From the NCBI GenBank assembly GCA_905214495.1, contig CAJMLW010000018.1:1-35016 (forward strand): a stretch of 35,016 bases of DNA. The letters are read 5' to 3'. Shown here one piece after another: positions 1 through 6,654 of this stretch; position 1 is the stretch's first letter; each line of letters begins with the position of its first letter. The position numbers and the translations under genes are program-made. The stretch comes from an uncultured bacterium. Its GTDB lineage: Bacteria; Bacillota; Negativicutes; Veillonellales; Veillonellaceae. The notes beneath the pieces are model-generated. The model had not been told where the DNA came from. It ran no database searches and worked only from the letters and a program-made list of their open reading frames with translations.

Positions 1-47
1 ACGGTCTTAAAAAAGCCCGCAAAGCAAGCCAATTCTCCAAACGTTAA
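1..47 (+). CDS. rpsI: 30S ribosomal protein S9, C-terminal end only (partial)
   Basis: The third forward frame from base 3 reads GLKKARKASQFSKR and then stops at 45-47. This matches the very conserved basic C-terminus of ribosomal protein S9, which ends in a KARR-x-x-QFSKR type tail reaching into the ribosomal P site. Only 14 codons lie in the window, so the call rests on this tail alone. A strong hairpin terminator follows 21 bases later, as expected for the end of an rplM-rpsI transcript. Confidence 0.88.
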   Translation, partial: GLKKARKASQFSKR

Positions 48-68
48 TATTTGGAATACAGGTTATTA

Positions 69-98
69 CACCTGCAGACAATGTCTGCAGGTGTTTTT
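69..98 (+). terminator. Rho-independent terminator after rpsI
   Basis: A 10-bp perfect stem (CACCTGCAGA at 69-78 with TCTGCAGGTG at 84-93) encloses a 5-base loop and is followed by five T residues at 94-98. It separates the ribosomal protein transcript from the next gene. Confidence 0.93.
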
Positions 99-122
99 GC
101 GTTTTATATATAGGAAATCCTG

Positions 123-151
123 TTTACATCTATATTTAATTCTCCTATAAT
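123..151 (+). promoter_or_regulatory. Sigma-A type promoter for the enoyl-CoA hydratase-family gene
   Basis: A -35 box TTTACA (123-128) and a perfect -10 box TATAAT (146-151) are separated by 17 bases. The start codon lies about 50 bases downstream of the -10 box, behind a TAGGAG ribosome binding site at 191-196. Confidence 0.85.
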
Positions 152-203
152 AAAGATATAATCGATTTTTTTCGAAAATAGATTTTCATATAGGAGAAAT
201 CAT

Positions 204-995
204 ATGATTTATAATACAATTCAATACGTAGTGGACAACGGCATCGGTACACTAACATTTAACCGCCCTAAAGTGGCGAATGGTTTTAACATCGAAATGT
301 GCAAGGAGATCCTTGAAGTCTTAGATAAAGCACATAATGATGAGAGTGTTCGCGCATTGCTTATCAATGCTGAAGGCAAGGTGTTCTCTGCTGGTGGCGA
401 CCTAACAGAAATGGAACGCGCTGTAAACGAAGGGGATACAGAGTCTTTATTTGAAATCGTTGAGTTAGTAGCTCAGATTTCTATGGCTATGAAACGTTTG
501 CCTAAACCTGTTATCATGAGCCTTCAAGGTGCTGCAGCAGGTGCGGCCTTTAATATGGCGTTGGCTGCCGATTTTGTTGTAGCTGCTAATAACGTACGCT
601 TTATTCAAGCTTTCGTAAACGTAGGTCTTGCTCCTGATGCAGGCGGTTTATTCTTGTTGACTCGATCCATTGGCATGAATCGTGCTATGCACATTGTCAT
701 GACTGGCGAAGCGGTTTCCGCTGAAAAAGGTAAAGAACTTGGCTTTGTATATAAAGTTTGTGAACTAGAGGATTTAGAAACTGCTACAAGACGTCTAGTT
801 GAAAAATTAGCAAAAGGCCCGGCTCAGTCTTATCGCGTTATGAAAGAAATGATGTGGAGAAGCTTCTTAGCAGGCTGGGAAGAATATAAGAAATTCGAAG
901 TAGAAAATCAATGCTCTTTAGGTCTTTCCGAAGACTTTAAAGAAGGCGTAAGAGCATTTACAGAACGTCGTCGTCCTAAATTTGGCCAAAAGTAA
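204..995 (+). CDS. Enoyl-CoA hydratase/isomerase family protein (crotonase fold)
   Basis: A 263-residue protein of normal crotonase length. The oxyanion-hole segment FSAGGDL lies at residues 61-67, and the second CoA-binding segment GAAAGAAFNMALAADF begins at 109. The two glutamates used by true enoyl-CoA hydratases (rat E144 and E164) align by eye with N117 and F137, so hydratase chemistry is doubtful. An aspartate at D145, in a GLAPDAGG segment, resembles the PaaG/isomerase-like branch, which suggests an isomerase or other CoA-thioester activity. The ATG at 204 has TAGGAG 8 bases upstream. The gene is monocistronic: it has its own promoter and is followed by a terminator at 1060-1097. The family call is firm; substrate and reaction are not assigned. 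Confidence 0.88.
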   Translation: MIYNTIQYVVDNGIGTLTFNRPKVANGFNIEMCKEILEVLDKAHNDESVRALLINAEGKVFSAGGDLTEMERAVNEGDTESLFEIVELVAQISMAMKRLPKPVIMSLQGAAAGAAFNMALAADFVVAANNVRFIQAFVNVGLAPDAGGLFLLTRSIGMNRAMHIVMTGEAVSAEKGKELGFVYKVCELEDLETATRRLVEKLAKGPAQSYRVMKEMMWRSFLAGWEEYKKFEVENQCSLGLSEDFKEGVRAFTERRRPKFGQK

Positions 996-1059
996 TACTA
1001 TTTTGTAATGAAATGTGCTAAATCACATGTAAATTAGAACTGAATACTCATATAATTAG

Positions 1060-1097
1060 AACCGATGTAGCTCAGATAGTGTGTTACATCGGTTTTT
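1060..1097 (+). terminator. Rho-independent terminator
   Basis: A perfect 10-bp stem (AACCGATGTA at 1060-1069, TACATCGGTT at 1085-1094) carries a 15-base loop and runs into T residues to 1097. It ends the enoyl-CoA hydratase-family transcript. Confidence 0.85.
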
Positions 1098-1099
1098 CC

Positions 1100-1128
1100 T
1101 TTTCATACATTGACAAAACGTATATAAT
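1100..1128 (+). promoter_or_regulatory. Probable promoter for pgl-tatA-HMA genes
   Basis: TATAAT at 1123-1128 lies 17 bases after TTTTCA at 1100-1105, which matches four of six -35 positions. A better -35 hexamer, TTGACA at 1110-1115, is only 7 bases from this TATAAT and would need a poorer -10 (around 1133-1138). Which pairing is used cannot be decided by eye. It lies directly after the previous terminator and upstream of a strong AGGAGG site. Confidence 0.65.
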
Positions 1129-1164
1129 AGAACTATTAAGATAGTTTTAGGAGGTCCATATTTT

Positions 1165-1920
1165 ATGGCTCAAGATACAATTAAATGTTATGATACCCCT
1201 AGTGATGTGGTCGCTGCATTGGCGGAGGATTTTATTGCTTTCACCAATGAAGAAATCAGCCGCACCGAAACATGCATTGTAGGTATCACTGGGGGCACAG
1301 TCATCAATGGTTTGTTAGAGACATTGAACTCCCCTGAGTGCATTGAGCGTGTTAACTGGGAACGGATATTTTTTGTCTGGACTGATGAGCGATTTTTGCC
1401 TCAGTCTCATGAAGATAATTATTTCAACCGTGTAAAACCATATCTGCTTTGTAAGGCGAAAGGGGCGGCCCATTTTTTCCCTATTAATACTAATTCGAAA
1501 ACTGTTATTGAGGCAGCTGACGAGTATGAGAAAGAAATAGGTAATGTTCTTAAAGCTTGTAAAAAATCTGGCCTAGATTTGGCGATTCTAGATCTTGGTG
1601 AAGATGGTCATACAGCAGGACTTTTTGCGGGCTCTCATGCACTGCGTGTAGCAGATCGCAACGTTGTGCCTGTTGAGGATGGCAAGGTGTGGGAACGTAT
1701 TTCCATGACCTTCTCGTTTTTGGCGAAAACAGATGTCCTTTGGTTCACTGTGACTGGTGAAAGTAAACGGACTGCCCTTACAAAGGTTTTGTACCAACGT
1801 GAGGATTATGAAGATACATCATGGGATAAACGTATCGGTCGTGTACTACCGGGTGCTGTGCTTTCACAAGAACCTATGACGTGGTATGTGGACAAAGATG
1901 CGTATGATGATGTACACTGA
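1165..1920 (+). CDS. pgl: 6-phosphogluconolactonase
   Basis: A 251-residue protein of the Pgl/DevB family (glucosamine-6-phosphate isomerase-like fold), which hydrolyses 6-phosphogluconolactone in the oxidative pentose phosphate pathway. Visible family motifs are the phosphate-binding GGT near 43-45, VWTDERFLP with a following NYFN segment (71-88), and the active-site block LGEDGHTAGLF at 144-154 with H149. The start at 1165 has AGGAGG at 1149-1154. No glucose-6-phosphate or 6-phosphogluconate dehydrogenase lies beside it in the window. The following tatA gene begins 36 bases after its stop with no terminator between, so they probably share a transcript. Confidence 0.92.
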   Translation: MAQDTIKCYDTPSDVVAALAEDFIAFTNEEISRTETCIVGITGGTVINGLLETLNSPECIERVNWERIFFVWTDERFLPQSHEDNYFNRVKPYLLCKAKGAAHFFPINTNSKTVIEAADEYEKEIGNVLKACKKSGLDLAILDLGEDGHTAGLFAGSHALRVADRNVVPVEDGKVWERISMTFSFLAKTDVLWFTVTGESKRTALTKVLYQREDYEDTSWDKRIGRVLPGAVLSQEPMTWYVDKDAYDDVH

Positions 1921-1956
1921 TGGATGTAGTATTAAGTAAATATAAAGGAGATACAA

Positions 1957-2199
1957 ATGGGGTCTATAGGAACACCTGAATTAATAGTTATTTTAGTGAT
2001 TGCTCTAGTTATCTTCGGACCTGGTAAATTACCTGAAGTGGGTAAAGCGATTGGTAAGGGTATCAACGAATTTAAAGATGCTCTTTCTGGCCCAAAGAAA
2101 GCTGTCGATGAAACAAAGGAAGCCGTTAAATCTGCTACCACTATCGATGTGACAGCTGGGGCTAAAAATGATGAAAAACATAAGGAAGCTAACGATTAG
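1957..2199 (+). CDS. tatA: Sec-independent protein translocase subunit TatA/TatE
   Basis: An 80-residue protein with the standard TatA plan: a short N-terminus, one membrane span at about residues 6-20, the hinge FGPGKLPEVGKAIGKG (20-35), an amphipathic helix, and a charged lysine/glutamate-rich tail. TatA forms the variable-size pore for folded, twin-arginine-signalled proteins. Its SD AAGGAG lies at 1945-1950. No tatC is present in this window, so the partner must lie elsewhere. Its stop codon (TAG, 2197-2199) is part of the next gene's ribosome binding site, so expression with the metal-binding protein is likely coupled. Confidence 0.92.
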   Translation: MGSIGTPELIVILVIALVIFGPGKLPEVGKAIGKGINEFKDALSGPKKAVDETKEAVKSATTIDVTAGAKNDEKHKEAND

Positions 2200-2210
2200 G
2201 AGGTATTACT

Positions 2211-2519
2211 ATGTGCAAAGATTGCGGTTGTGGTGAAGATAATGGCGTTGTAACAAAGGTATTCACTGTACCTGGTATGATGTGTAATAATTGTAAGGAA
2301 ACAGTAGAAGGTGCTACATTAGGCCTAGATGGCGTACTTAGCTCCGAAGTTGATTTGCCAAATAAAACGGCTACTGTATCTTTTGATCCAGCAAAGGTAT
2401 CTGTTGAAACGATTACAACAGCTATTGAACGAACTGGATTTGATGTAGAGTCTGTGGTTGATGGTGTTCATAAACATAGCCATGGTTTACTAGGTACGAT
2501 TAAACATCTCTTTAAATAA
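2211..2519 (+). CDS. Heavy-metal-associated (HMA) domain protein, CopZ-like
   Basis: A 102-residue protein with a single ferredoxin-like HMA domain at about 14-82. The canonical metal loop GMMCNNC is at residues 22-28 (C25, C28), and the family's VDL...ATVSFD and GFDVE strands are recognisable. Two additions are unusual for a plain CopZ chaperone: an N-terminal CKDCGCGED segment with C2, C5 and C7, and a histidine-rich tail (HKHSHG) followed by a basic-hydrophobic end. These may give extra metal sites. It probably carries or stores copper or a similar soft metal. No P-type ATPase or CopY-type regulator adjoins it. The ribosome binding site TAGGAGG overlaps the tatA stop codon. Confidence 0.85.
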   Translation: MCKDCGCGEDNGVVTKVFTVPGMMCNNCKETVEGATLGLDGVLSSEVDLPNKTATVSFDPAKVSVETITTAIERTGFDVESVVDGVHKHSHGLLGTIKHLFK

Positions 2520-2532
2520 TCGAATTCATAGA

Positions 2533-2568
2533 GCTGTATTGAAACATCGTTTCGATACAGCCCTTTTT
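2533..2568 (+). terminator. Rho-independent terminator after the HMA gene
   Basis: A 13-bp stem with one wobble (GCTGTATTGAAAC 2533-2545, GTTTCGATACAGC 2549-2561) has a 3-base loop and a T tail to 2568. It closes the pgl-tatA-HMA unit. Confidence 0.9.
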
Positions 2569-2586
2569 GTAATGTGAGGTGATGAG

Positions 2587-3030
2587 ATGATACGCAAGTT
2601 TGATTCGGAAAATTTTAAATGGGATGGCGTCGATACATTGGTGTATAAACAAGATGGTAGTCCTTTTAAGGATGTAACGCGCCAAGTGCTATATGATGGG
2701 GCTTATGACATTCCTTGCCAATTTCGTTATTTTGAATGTTTGCCAAGGGGCTACTCTACGTTAGAATATCATGAGCATACGCATATGGTTATGATTGGCC
2801 GCGGTAAGGGGCAGGTATTACTAGGTGATGAAATTTATGATGTAGCACAAGGGGACTTTATAGAAATTCCAGGCAATACAATTCATCAATTTAGAGCTAA
2901 TAAAGGCGACTATATAGGTTTTTTCTGTCTTGTCAATAAAGATCGAGATAAGGTTAAATTATTGACTGATGAACAAATGGAGACATTACGTCAAAATCCT
3001 AAGATTAAGGAATTTTTGGAGGGACTATGA
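2587..3030 (+). CDS. Single-domain cupin protein
   Basis: A 147-residue protein with a central cupin barrel. Motif 1 is the segment YHEHTH (61-66; H62, H64 and H66 available as metal ligands) leading into IGRGKG. Motif 2 is GDFIEIPGNTIHQF (89-102) with H100. The usual motif-1 glutamate is not evident. There is no DNA-binding domain, so it is not an AraC-type regulator. Its stop codon overlaps the start of the downstream DASS carrier by four bases (ATGA), which implies translational coupling. A role in sensing or modifying the carried anion is possible but is only inferred from context. No promoter was identified; only 18 bases separate the preceding terminator from its ATG. Confidence 0.82.
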   Translation: MIRKFDSENFKWDGVDTLVYKQDGSPFKDVTRQVLYDGAYDIPCQFRYFECLPRGYSTLEYHEHTHMVMIGRGKGQVLLGDEIYDVAQGDFIEIPGNTIHQFRANKGDYIGFFCLVNKDRDKVKLLTDEQMETLRQNPKIKEFLEGL

Positions 3031-4430
3031 GTACATGGACACGAGTGGCCTTAACCGTTTTGGTAGGCCTGGTTATTTGGTTTTTGCCTCATACAGAGGC
3101 GATTAAGCCTGAAGGTTGGCATTTGTTAGCCATCTTTACGGCTACGATTGTTGGTTTTATTTTGCGCCCTTGGCCGACGGGCATTATGGCTCTCTTTGGC
3201 ATTGTTGCCGCTGTGGCAACGAGTTCTATTACAATGGTACAAGCTTTGGGGGGATATGCAGAGGCCAATGTGTGGCTTATCGTAGCAGCCGTATTCTTTT
3301 CTAGAGGTATTATTAATTCCGGCCTTGGTAAGCGTATCGCCTATACTTTAATCCGTGCATTTGGTACTAGTTCCTTAAAGTTAGCCTATGCATTAGCTTG
3401 TACGGATTTGATTATCTCTCCAGCTACGCCATCTAATACGGCGCGTGGGGGCGGTATCATTTTTCCAATCGTCCAAAATATTTCCCTTGCCTTTGACTCT
3501 GAGCCTCATGGCAATACAGCACGTCGCATAGGGGCGTATTTGATGACGACGGCCCACACCATCAATACAATTACAGTAACAATCTTTTTAACTGCTTGTA
3601 GCGGTAACCTATTGATCACATCCTTAGGTGCAAAATTATTTGGTTATGATATTTCTTGGTGGGAATGGTTCCAAGCGGGTGTCATCCCTGGTGTTATCTG
3701 TATGATTTTGATGCCCTGGTTTATCTATAAAATCTATCCGCCAGAAATCAAAGAAACACCAGAGGCGGCTGAGATGGCACAAAAGGAATTAAATGCACTT
3801 GGGCCAATTACGAAATCTGAAATTTCTGTGGCTATTATCTTTATTCTGTGTATTTTGCTTTGGGCTACGGCGATTTGGACAAAATTACATCCTACAGTAG
3901 TTGCTATGATGGGTGTTCTTGCTTGTGTTGTAACTGGCTCCCTTACATGGGAAGACATATTAGGTGAACGCACCGGTTGGGATATCCTCATTTGGATGGG
4001 GACCCTCGTTGGTATGGCTGGCCTTCTTGGTAAACTTGGTGTAGTGGCTGTGTTTGCTAATTTTGTAAGTCAACATCTCGTAGGTATCGATTGGTTCTGG
4101 GCATCCTTTATCATCTCTGCAACCTTTGTATACTCTCAATATTTCTTTGCTAGTGGTACGGCGCGTATTACCGCATTATTCTCCGCCTTTGCAGCCATTT
4201 TGGTTGCCATGGGTGCGCCGATTCCATTTACCATCTTGCTCTTTGGTTTGATGAATAGCCCTGGCTGTACATTAACGCATTATAGTTCTGGTGTAACACC
4301 AATCTACTTTGGTGCAGGCTATGTACCTCAAGGCACATGGTGGCGCGTAGGTCTTGCTATTTCTGTAGTAAGCTTTATGATTCACTTCTGGGCTGGTACA
4401 TTTGGTATGTGGCTGTTCGGTATTTTTTAA
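3027..4430 (+). CDS. DASS/SLC13-family anion:Na+ symporter or dicarboxylate translocator
   Basis: A 467-residue polytopic membrane protein with roughly a dozen hydrophobic segments. The divalent anion:sodium symporter family is recognised by the SNT-type hairpin loop SPATPSNTARGGG (131-143) and a second-half counterpart (SPGCTLTHYSSG) near residues 410-422. The sequence style (HLLAIFTATIVGFILRPWPTG near the N-terminus) is closest to the 2-oxoglutarate/malate or citrate translocator branch. Its ATG overlaps the cupin stop codon by four bases. A hairpin terminator follows at once. A second family member begins at the far end of the window, with a similar N-terminal pattern (WFxxP, EaW-LL). Substrate is not determinable here; C4-dicarboxylates or tricarboxylates are likely for a lactate-fermenting Negativicute. 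Confidence 0.9.
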   Translation: MSTWTRVALTVLVGLVIWFLPHTEAIKPEGWHLLAIFTATIVGFILRPWPTGIMALFGIVAAVATSSITMVQALGGYAEANVWLIVAAVFFSRGIINSGLGKRIAYTLIRAFGTSSLKLAYALACTDLIISPATPSNTARGGGIIFPIVQNISLAFDSEPHGNTARRIGAYLMTTAHTINTITVTIFLTACSGNLLITSLGAKLFGYDISWWEWFQAGVIPGVICMILMPWFIYKIYPPEIKETPEAAEMAQKELNALGPITKSEISVAIIFILCILLWATAIWTKLHPTVVAMMGVLACVVTGSLTWEDILGERTGWDILIWMGTLVGMAGLLGKLGVVAVFANFVSQHLVGIDWFWASFIISATFVYSQYFFASGTARITALFSAFAAILVAMGAPIPFTILLFGLMNSPGCTLTHYSSGVTPIYFGAGYVPQGTWWRVGLAISVVSFMIHFWAGTFGMWLFGIF

Positions 4431-4437
4431 TATATAC

Positions 4438-4463
4438 ATCCCTCGCTACGGCGGGGGATTTTT
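4438..4463 (+). terminator. Rho-independent terminator after the DASS carrier
   Basis: The stem ATCCCTCGC (4438-4446) pairs with GCGGGGGAT (4451-4459) with one G-T wobble, followed by a T tail to 4463. Flanking ATATAC and GTATAT can extend the stem across the T run. Confidence 0.85.
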
Positions 4464-4557
4464 GTATATCAAATATTGGTGTATAAACATATATGGGTAT
4501 AGCTATTGGGTATGGTGAACTTCATTAAAAAAATATAATAAATCTATAGAATATTTA

Positions 4558-4586
4558 TTGCATGACACTATAGAACGTGTTATTAT
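4558..4586 (+). promoter_or_regulatory. Extended -10 promoter for the 43-residue membrane peptide
   Basis: TTGCAT (4558-4563), a 17-base spacer and TATTAT (4581-4586), with a TG dinucleotide at 4578-4579 forming an extended -10 element. It points at the small gene starting 35 bases downstream. Confidence 0.75.
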
Positions 4587-4620
4587 AGTTTTATCGTTAC
4601 AGATTATTTTAGGAGGAAAC

Positions 4621-4752
4621 ATGTTCGGTTTAGTCATTAGCTTGTTGATTATCGCGCTGGTCGTGATTATTAAAAACATTCGAATTATGAACAACAACTT
4701 AACACGTTTTTGTCTTAAAAGTTCCGCGAATGGTTTAATATACAATCAATAA
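4621..4752 (+). CDS. Small single-span membrane peptide, 43 residues, function unknown
   Basis: The peptide starts MFGLVISLLIIALVVIIKNI: one clear hydrophobic span at about residues 2-17, then a short basic/polar tail ending in SSANGLIYNQ. The ATG at 4621 was chosen because TTAGGAGG (4609-4616) stands at ideal spacing; an upstream in-frame ATG at 4558 would fall inside the promoter and lacks a ribosome binding site. The gene sits alone between the DASS terminator and the ilvD leader, with its own extended -10 promoter. I do not recognise the family. Short hydrophobic peptides of this kind can be toxins, regulators of membrane enzymes or stress peptides; nothing here decides. No antisense antitoxin promoter was evident. 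Confidence 0.62.
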   Translation: MFGLVISLLIIALVVIIKNIRIMNNNLTRFCLKSSANGLIYNQ

Positions 4753-4860
4753 GATATGACTATATTGTTTCTTATTTGTATGTATTCCATGGGGTACATA
4801 GGTTTTTATGTATGTATTTAGGAATTCTGTAAACAAAAGGAATATCATTTGTAAACTTTT

Positions 4861-4889
4861 AAGACGGTTCTTTGGAATCGTCTTTTTTT
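4861..4889 (+). terminator. Terminator in the leader upstream of ilvD
   Basis: AAGACGGTTC (4861-4870) pairs with GAATCGTCTT (4875-4884) with one wobble, followed by T residues to 4889. It lies 55 bases before the ilvD start, so it either ends the small membrane-peptide transcript or acts as an attenuator for ilvD. GACGG at 4863-4867 could alternatively pair with CCGTC at 4904-4908. I see no T-box specifier stem or convincing ilv leader peptide, and no clear promoter between it and ilvD. Confidence 0.75.
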
Positions 4890-4944
4890 GTTCATTGTGA
4901 AAGCCGTCCAAGTGGATACTTTCAAATGAAGTGAGGAGAATATC

Positions 4945-6615
4945 ATGAGTTGTAGAAGTGACAATTTAAAAACAGGCGTAGCACGTGCACCACACAGATC
5001 TTTATTAAAAGCACTCGGTTTTGTAGACGAAGAATTAGGTAGACCGGTCATTGGTATTGCCAATTCCTTTAATGAAATCATTCCTGGTCATGTGGGCTTG
5101 AAAAATATTGTACAAGCCGTAAAAGACGGTATCCGCAACGCAGGTGGTGTACCAATCGAATTCAATACAATCGGTATTTGCGATGGTCTTGCTATGAACC
5201 ATATTGGTATGAAATACTCCTTGGTAACTCGTAATATTGTTGCTGATTCCATTGAGGCCACTGCAATGGCAACTCCATTCGATGCGATGGTATTCATTCC
5301 AAACTGCGATAAAATCGTGCCAGGTATGTTGATTGCTGCAGCTCGTCTAAACATTCCATCCGTATTCGTATCCGGTGGTGCTATGCTTGCAGGCGTACAC
5401 AATGGCAAAAAAATCGGTTTGTCTGATGTATTCGAAGCAGTAGGTAAACATCAAACTGGTGAAATGGGTGATGCTGAGTTAGCTGAAATCGAAAATACCG
5501 CATGTCCTACATGTGGTTCTTGCTCTGGTATGTACACCGCTAATACAATGAACTGCTTAACAGAAGCTCTTGGTATGGGCCTTCCTGGTAATGGTACAAT
5601 CCCAGCAGTATACTCTGAACGTTTACGTCTTGCTAAATTAGCAGGTATGCAAGCAGTAGAGGTATTGAAAGCAAACCTTCGTCCTAAAGACATTATGACA
5701 CGCGAAGCCTTTGAAAATGCAGTAGCTCTAGATATGGCTTTGGGTGGTTCCTCTAATACAGCACTTCATTTGCCAGCTATCGCTCACGAAGCAGGTGTAC
5801 CATTGTCCTTGGACGACTTCGATCGCATTGCACAAAACACACCTCAATTGTCCAAACTTTCTCCATCTGGTAAATACTTCATCGAAGACTTGTATGCTGC
5901 AGGCGGCGTATCTGCTGTGTTGAAACGTTTAGCAGAAAATGGTCGTTTGCATACAGATTGCAAAACTGTAGCTCTTAAAACACAAGGTGAAATTGCAACA
6001 GCAGCTCATGTTGTGGATGAAGATGTTATCCATCCATGGAATAATCCTGTTCATGAAACAGGTGGTATTGCGGTTCTTAAAGGTAACCTTGCTGTAGACG
6101 GTTCTGTTGTAAAAGCAGGTGCCGTAGATGATGATATGCTTGTTCACTCTGGCCCAGCAAAAGTATTCGACAGCGAAGAAGAGGCTGTAGAAGCCATTAC
6201 AGGTGGCAAAATCGTAAAAGGTGATGTGGTAGTTATCCGCTATGAAGGTCCTAAAGGTGGTCCTGGTATGCGCGAAATGTTGACCCCAACATCCATGATC
6301 GCTGGTATGGGGCTCGATAAAGATGTAGCATTGTTGACAGATGGCCGCTTCTCCGGTGCTACGCGTGGAGCATCCATTGGTCATGTATCTCCAGAAGCCG
6401 CTGCTGGTGGCACAATTGCTATTGTTCAAGATGGTGATATCATCAACATCGATATTCCTAACGGTAAATTAGAATTAGCCGTATCCGATGATGAAATTGC
6501 TCGTCGTATGGCTGCATTAAAACCATTTAAATCTAATGTAACTGGATACCTTAAAAAATATGCTCTCCATGTATCTTCTGCAGCACAAGGTGCAATTGAA
6601 ATTTTAGAAGACTAA
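4945..6615 (+). CDS. ilvD: Dihydroxy-acid dehydratase
   Basis: A 556-residue protein, full length for IlvD. It dehydrates dihydroxy-isovalerate and dihydroxy-methylvalerate to the keto acids that precede valine and isoleucine. Iron-sulfur and substrate motifs are clear: GICDG at 77-81, IPNCDKIVPG at 118-127 (C121), and the cysteine-rich ACPTCGSCSGMYTANTMNCL at 186-205. The C-terminal swivel domain with GPKGGPGMREML and DGRFSGATRG is intact. The SD GAGGAG precedes the ATG. It is the first gene of an ilvD-ilvA-ilvB-ilvN unit with short gaps and no internal terminator. [4Fe-4S] versus [2Fe-2S] type is not resolved. Confidence 0.97.
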   Translation: MSCRSDNLKTGVARAPHRSLLKALGFVDEELGRPVIGIANSFNEIIPGHVGLKNIVQAVKDGIRNAGGVPIEFNTIGICDGLAMNHIGMKYSLVTRNIVADSIEATAMATPFDAMVFIPNCDKIVPGMLIAAARLNIPSVFVSGGAMLAGVHNGKKIGLSDVFEAVGKHQTGEMGDAELAEIENTACPTCGSCSGMYTANTMNCLTEALGMGLPGNGTIPAVYSERLRLAKLAGMQAVEVLKANLRPKDIMTREAFENAVALDMALGGSSNTALHLPAIAHEAGVPLSLDDFDRIAQNTPQLSKLSPSGKYFIEDLYAAGGVSAVLKRLAENGRLHTDCKTVALKTQGEIATAAHVVDEDVIHPWNNPVHETGGIAVLKGNLAVDGSVVKAGAVDDDMLVHSGPAKVFDSEEEAVEAITGGKIVKGDVVVIRYEGPKGGPGMREMLTPTSMIAGMGLDKDVALLTDGRFSGATRGASIGHVSPEAAAGGTIAIVQDGDIINIDIPNGKLELAVSDDEIARRMAALKPFKSNVTGYLKKYALHVSSAAQGAIEILED

Positions 6616-6654
6616 TAGGAGAAATATTGTTATTACTACAAGAGTAGGTGTTTT

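Noticed and set aside
1110..1128. TTGACA (1110-1115) with TATAAT (1123-1128) as a standard promoter
   Set aside because: The spacer is only 7 bases, too short for a sigma-A promoter; TTTTCA at 1100-1105 gives the correct 17-base spacing.
4756..4824. A 22-residue hydrophobic peptide (MTILFLICMY...) before the ilvD leader terminator, as a possible ilv attenuation leader peptide
   Set aside because: No ribosome binding site precedes the ATG, and isoleucine, leucine and valine codons are not clustered beyond what an AT-rich hydrophobic frame gives.
4753..4944. T-box riboswitch upstream of ilvD
   Set aside because: No AGGGTGG-like T-box sequence, specifier stem or antiterminator pattern could be found here or before ilvC.
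5929..6429. A 166-codon reverse-strand frame within ilvD
   Set aside because: It lies entirely inside a full-length ilvD with intact motifs, has no ribosome binding site, and its translation (rich in N, C, F) is not protein-like.
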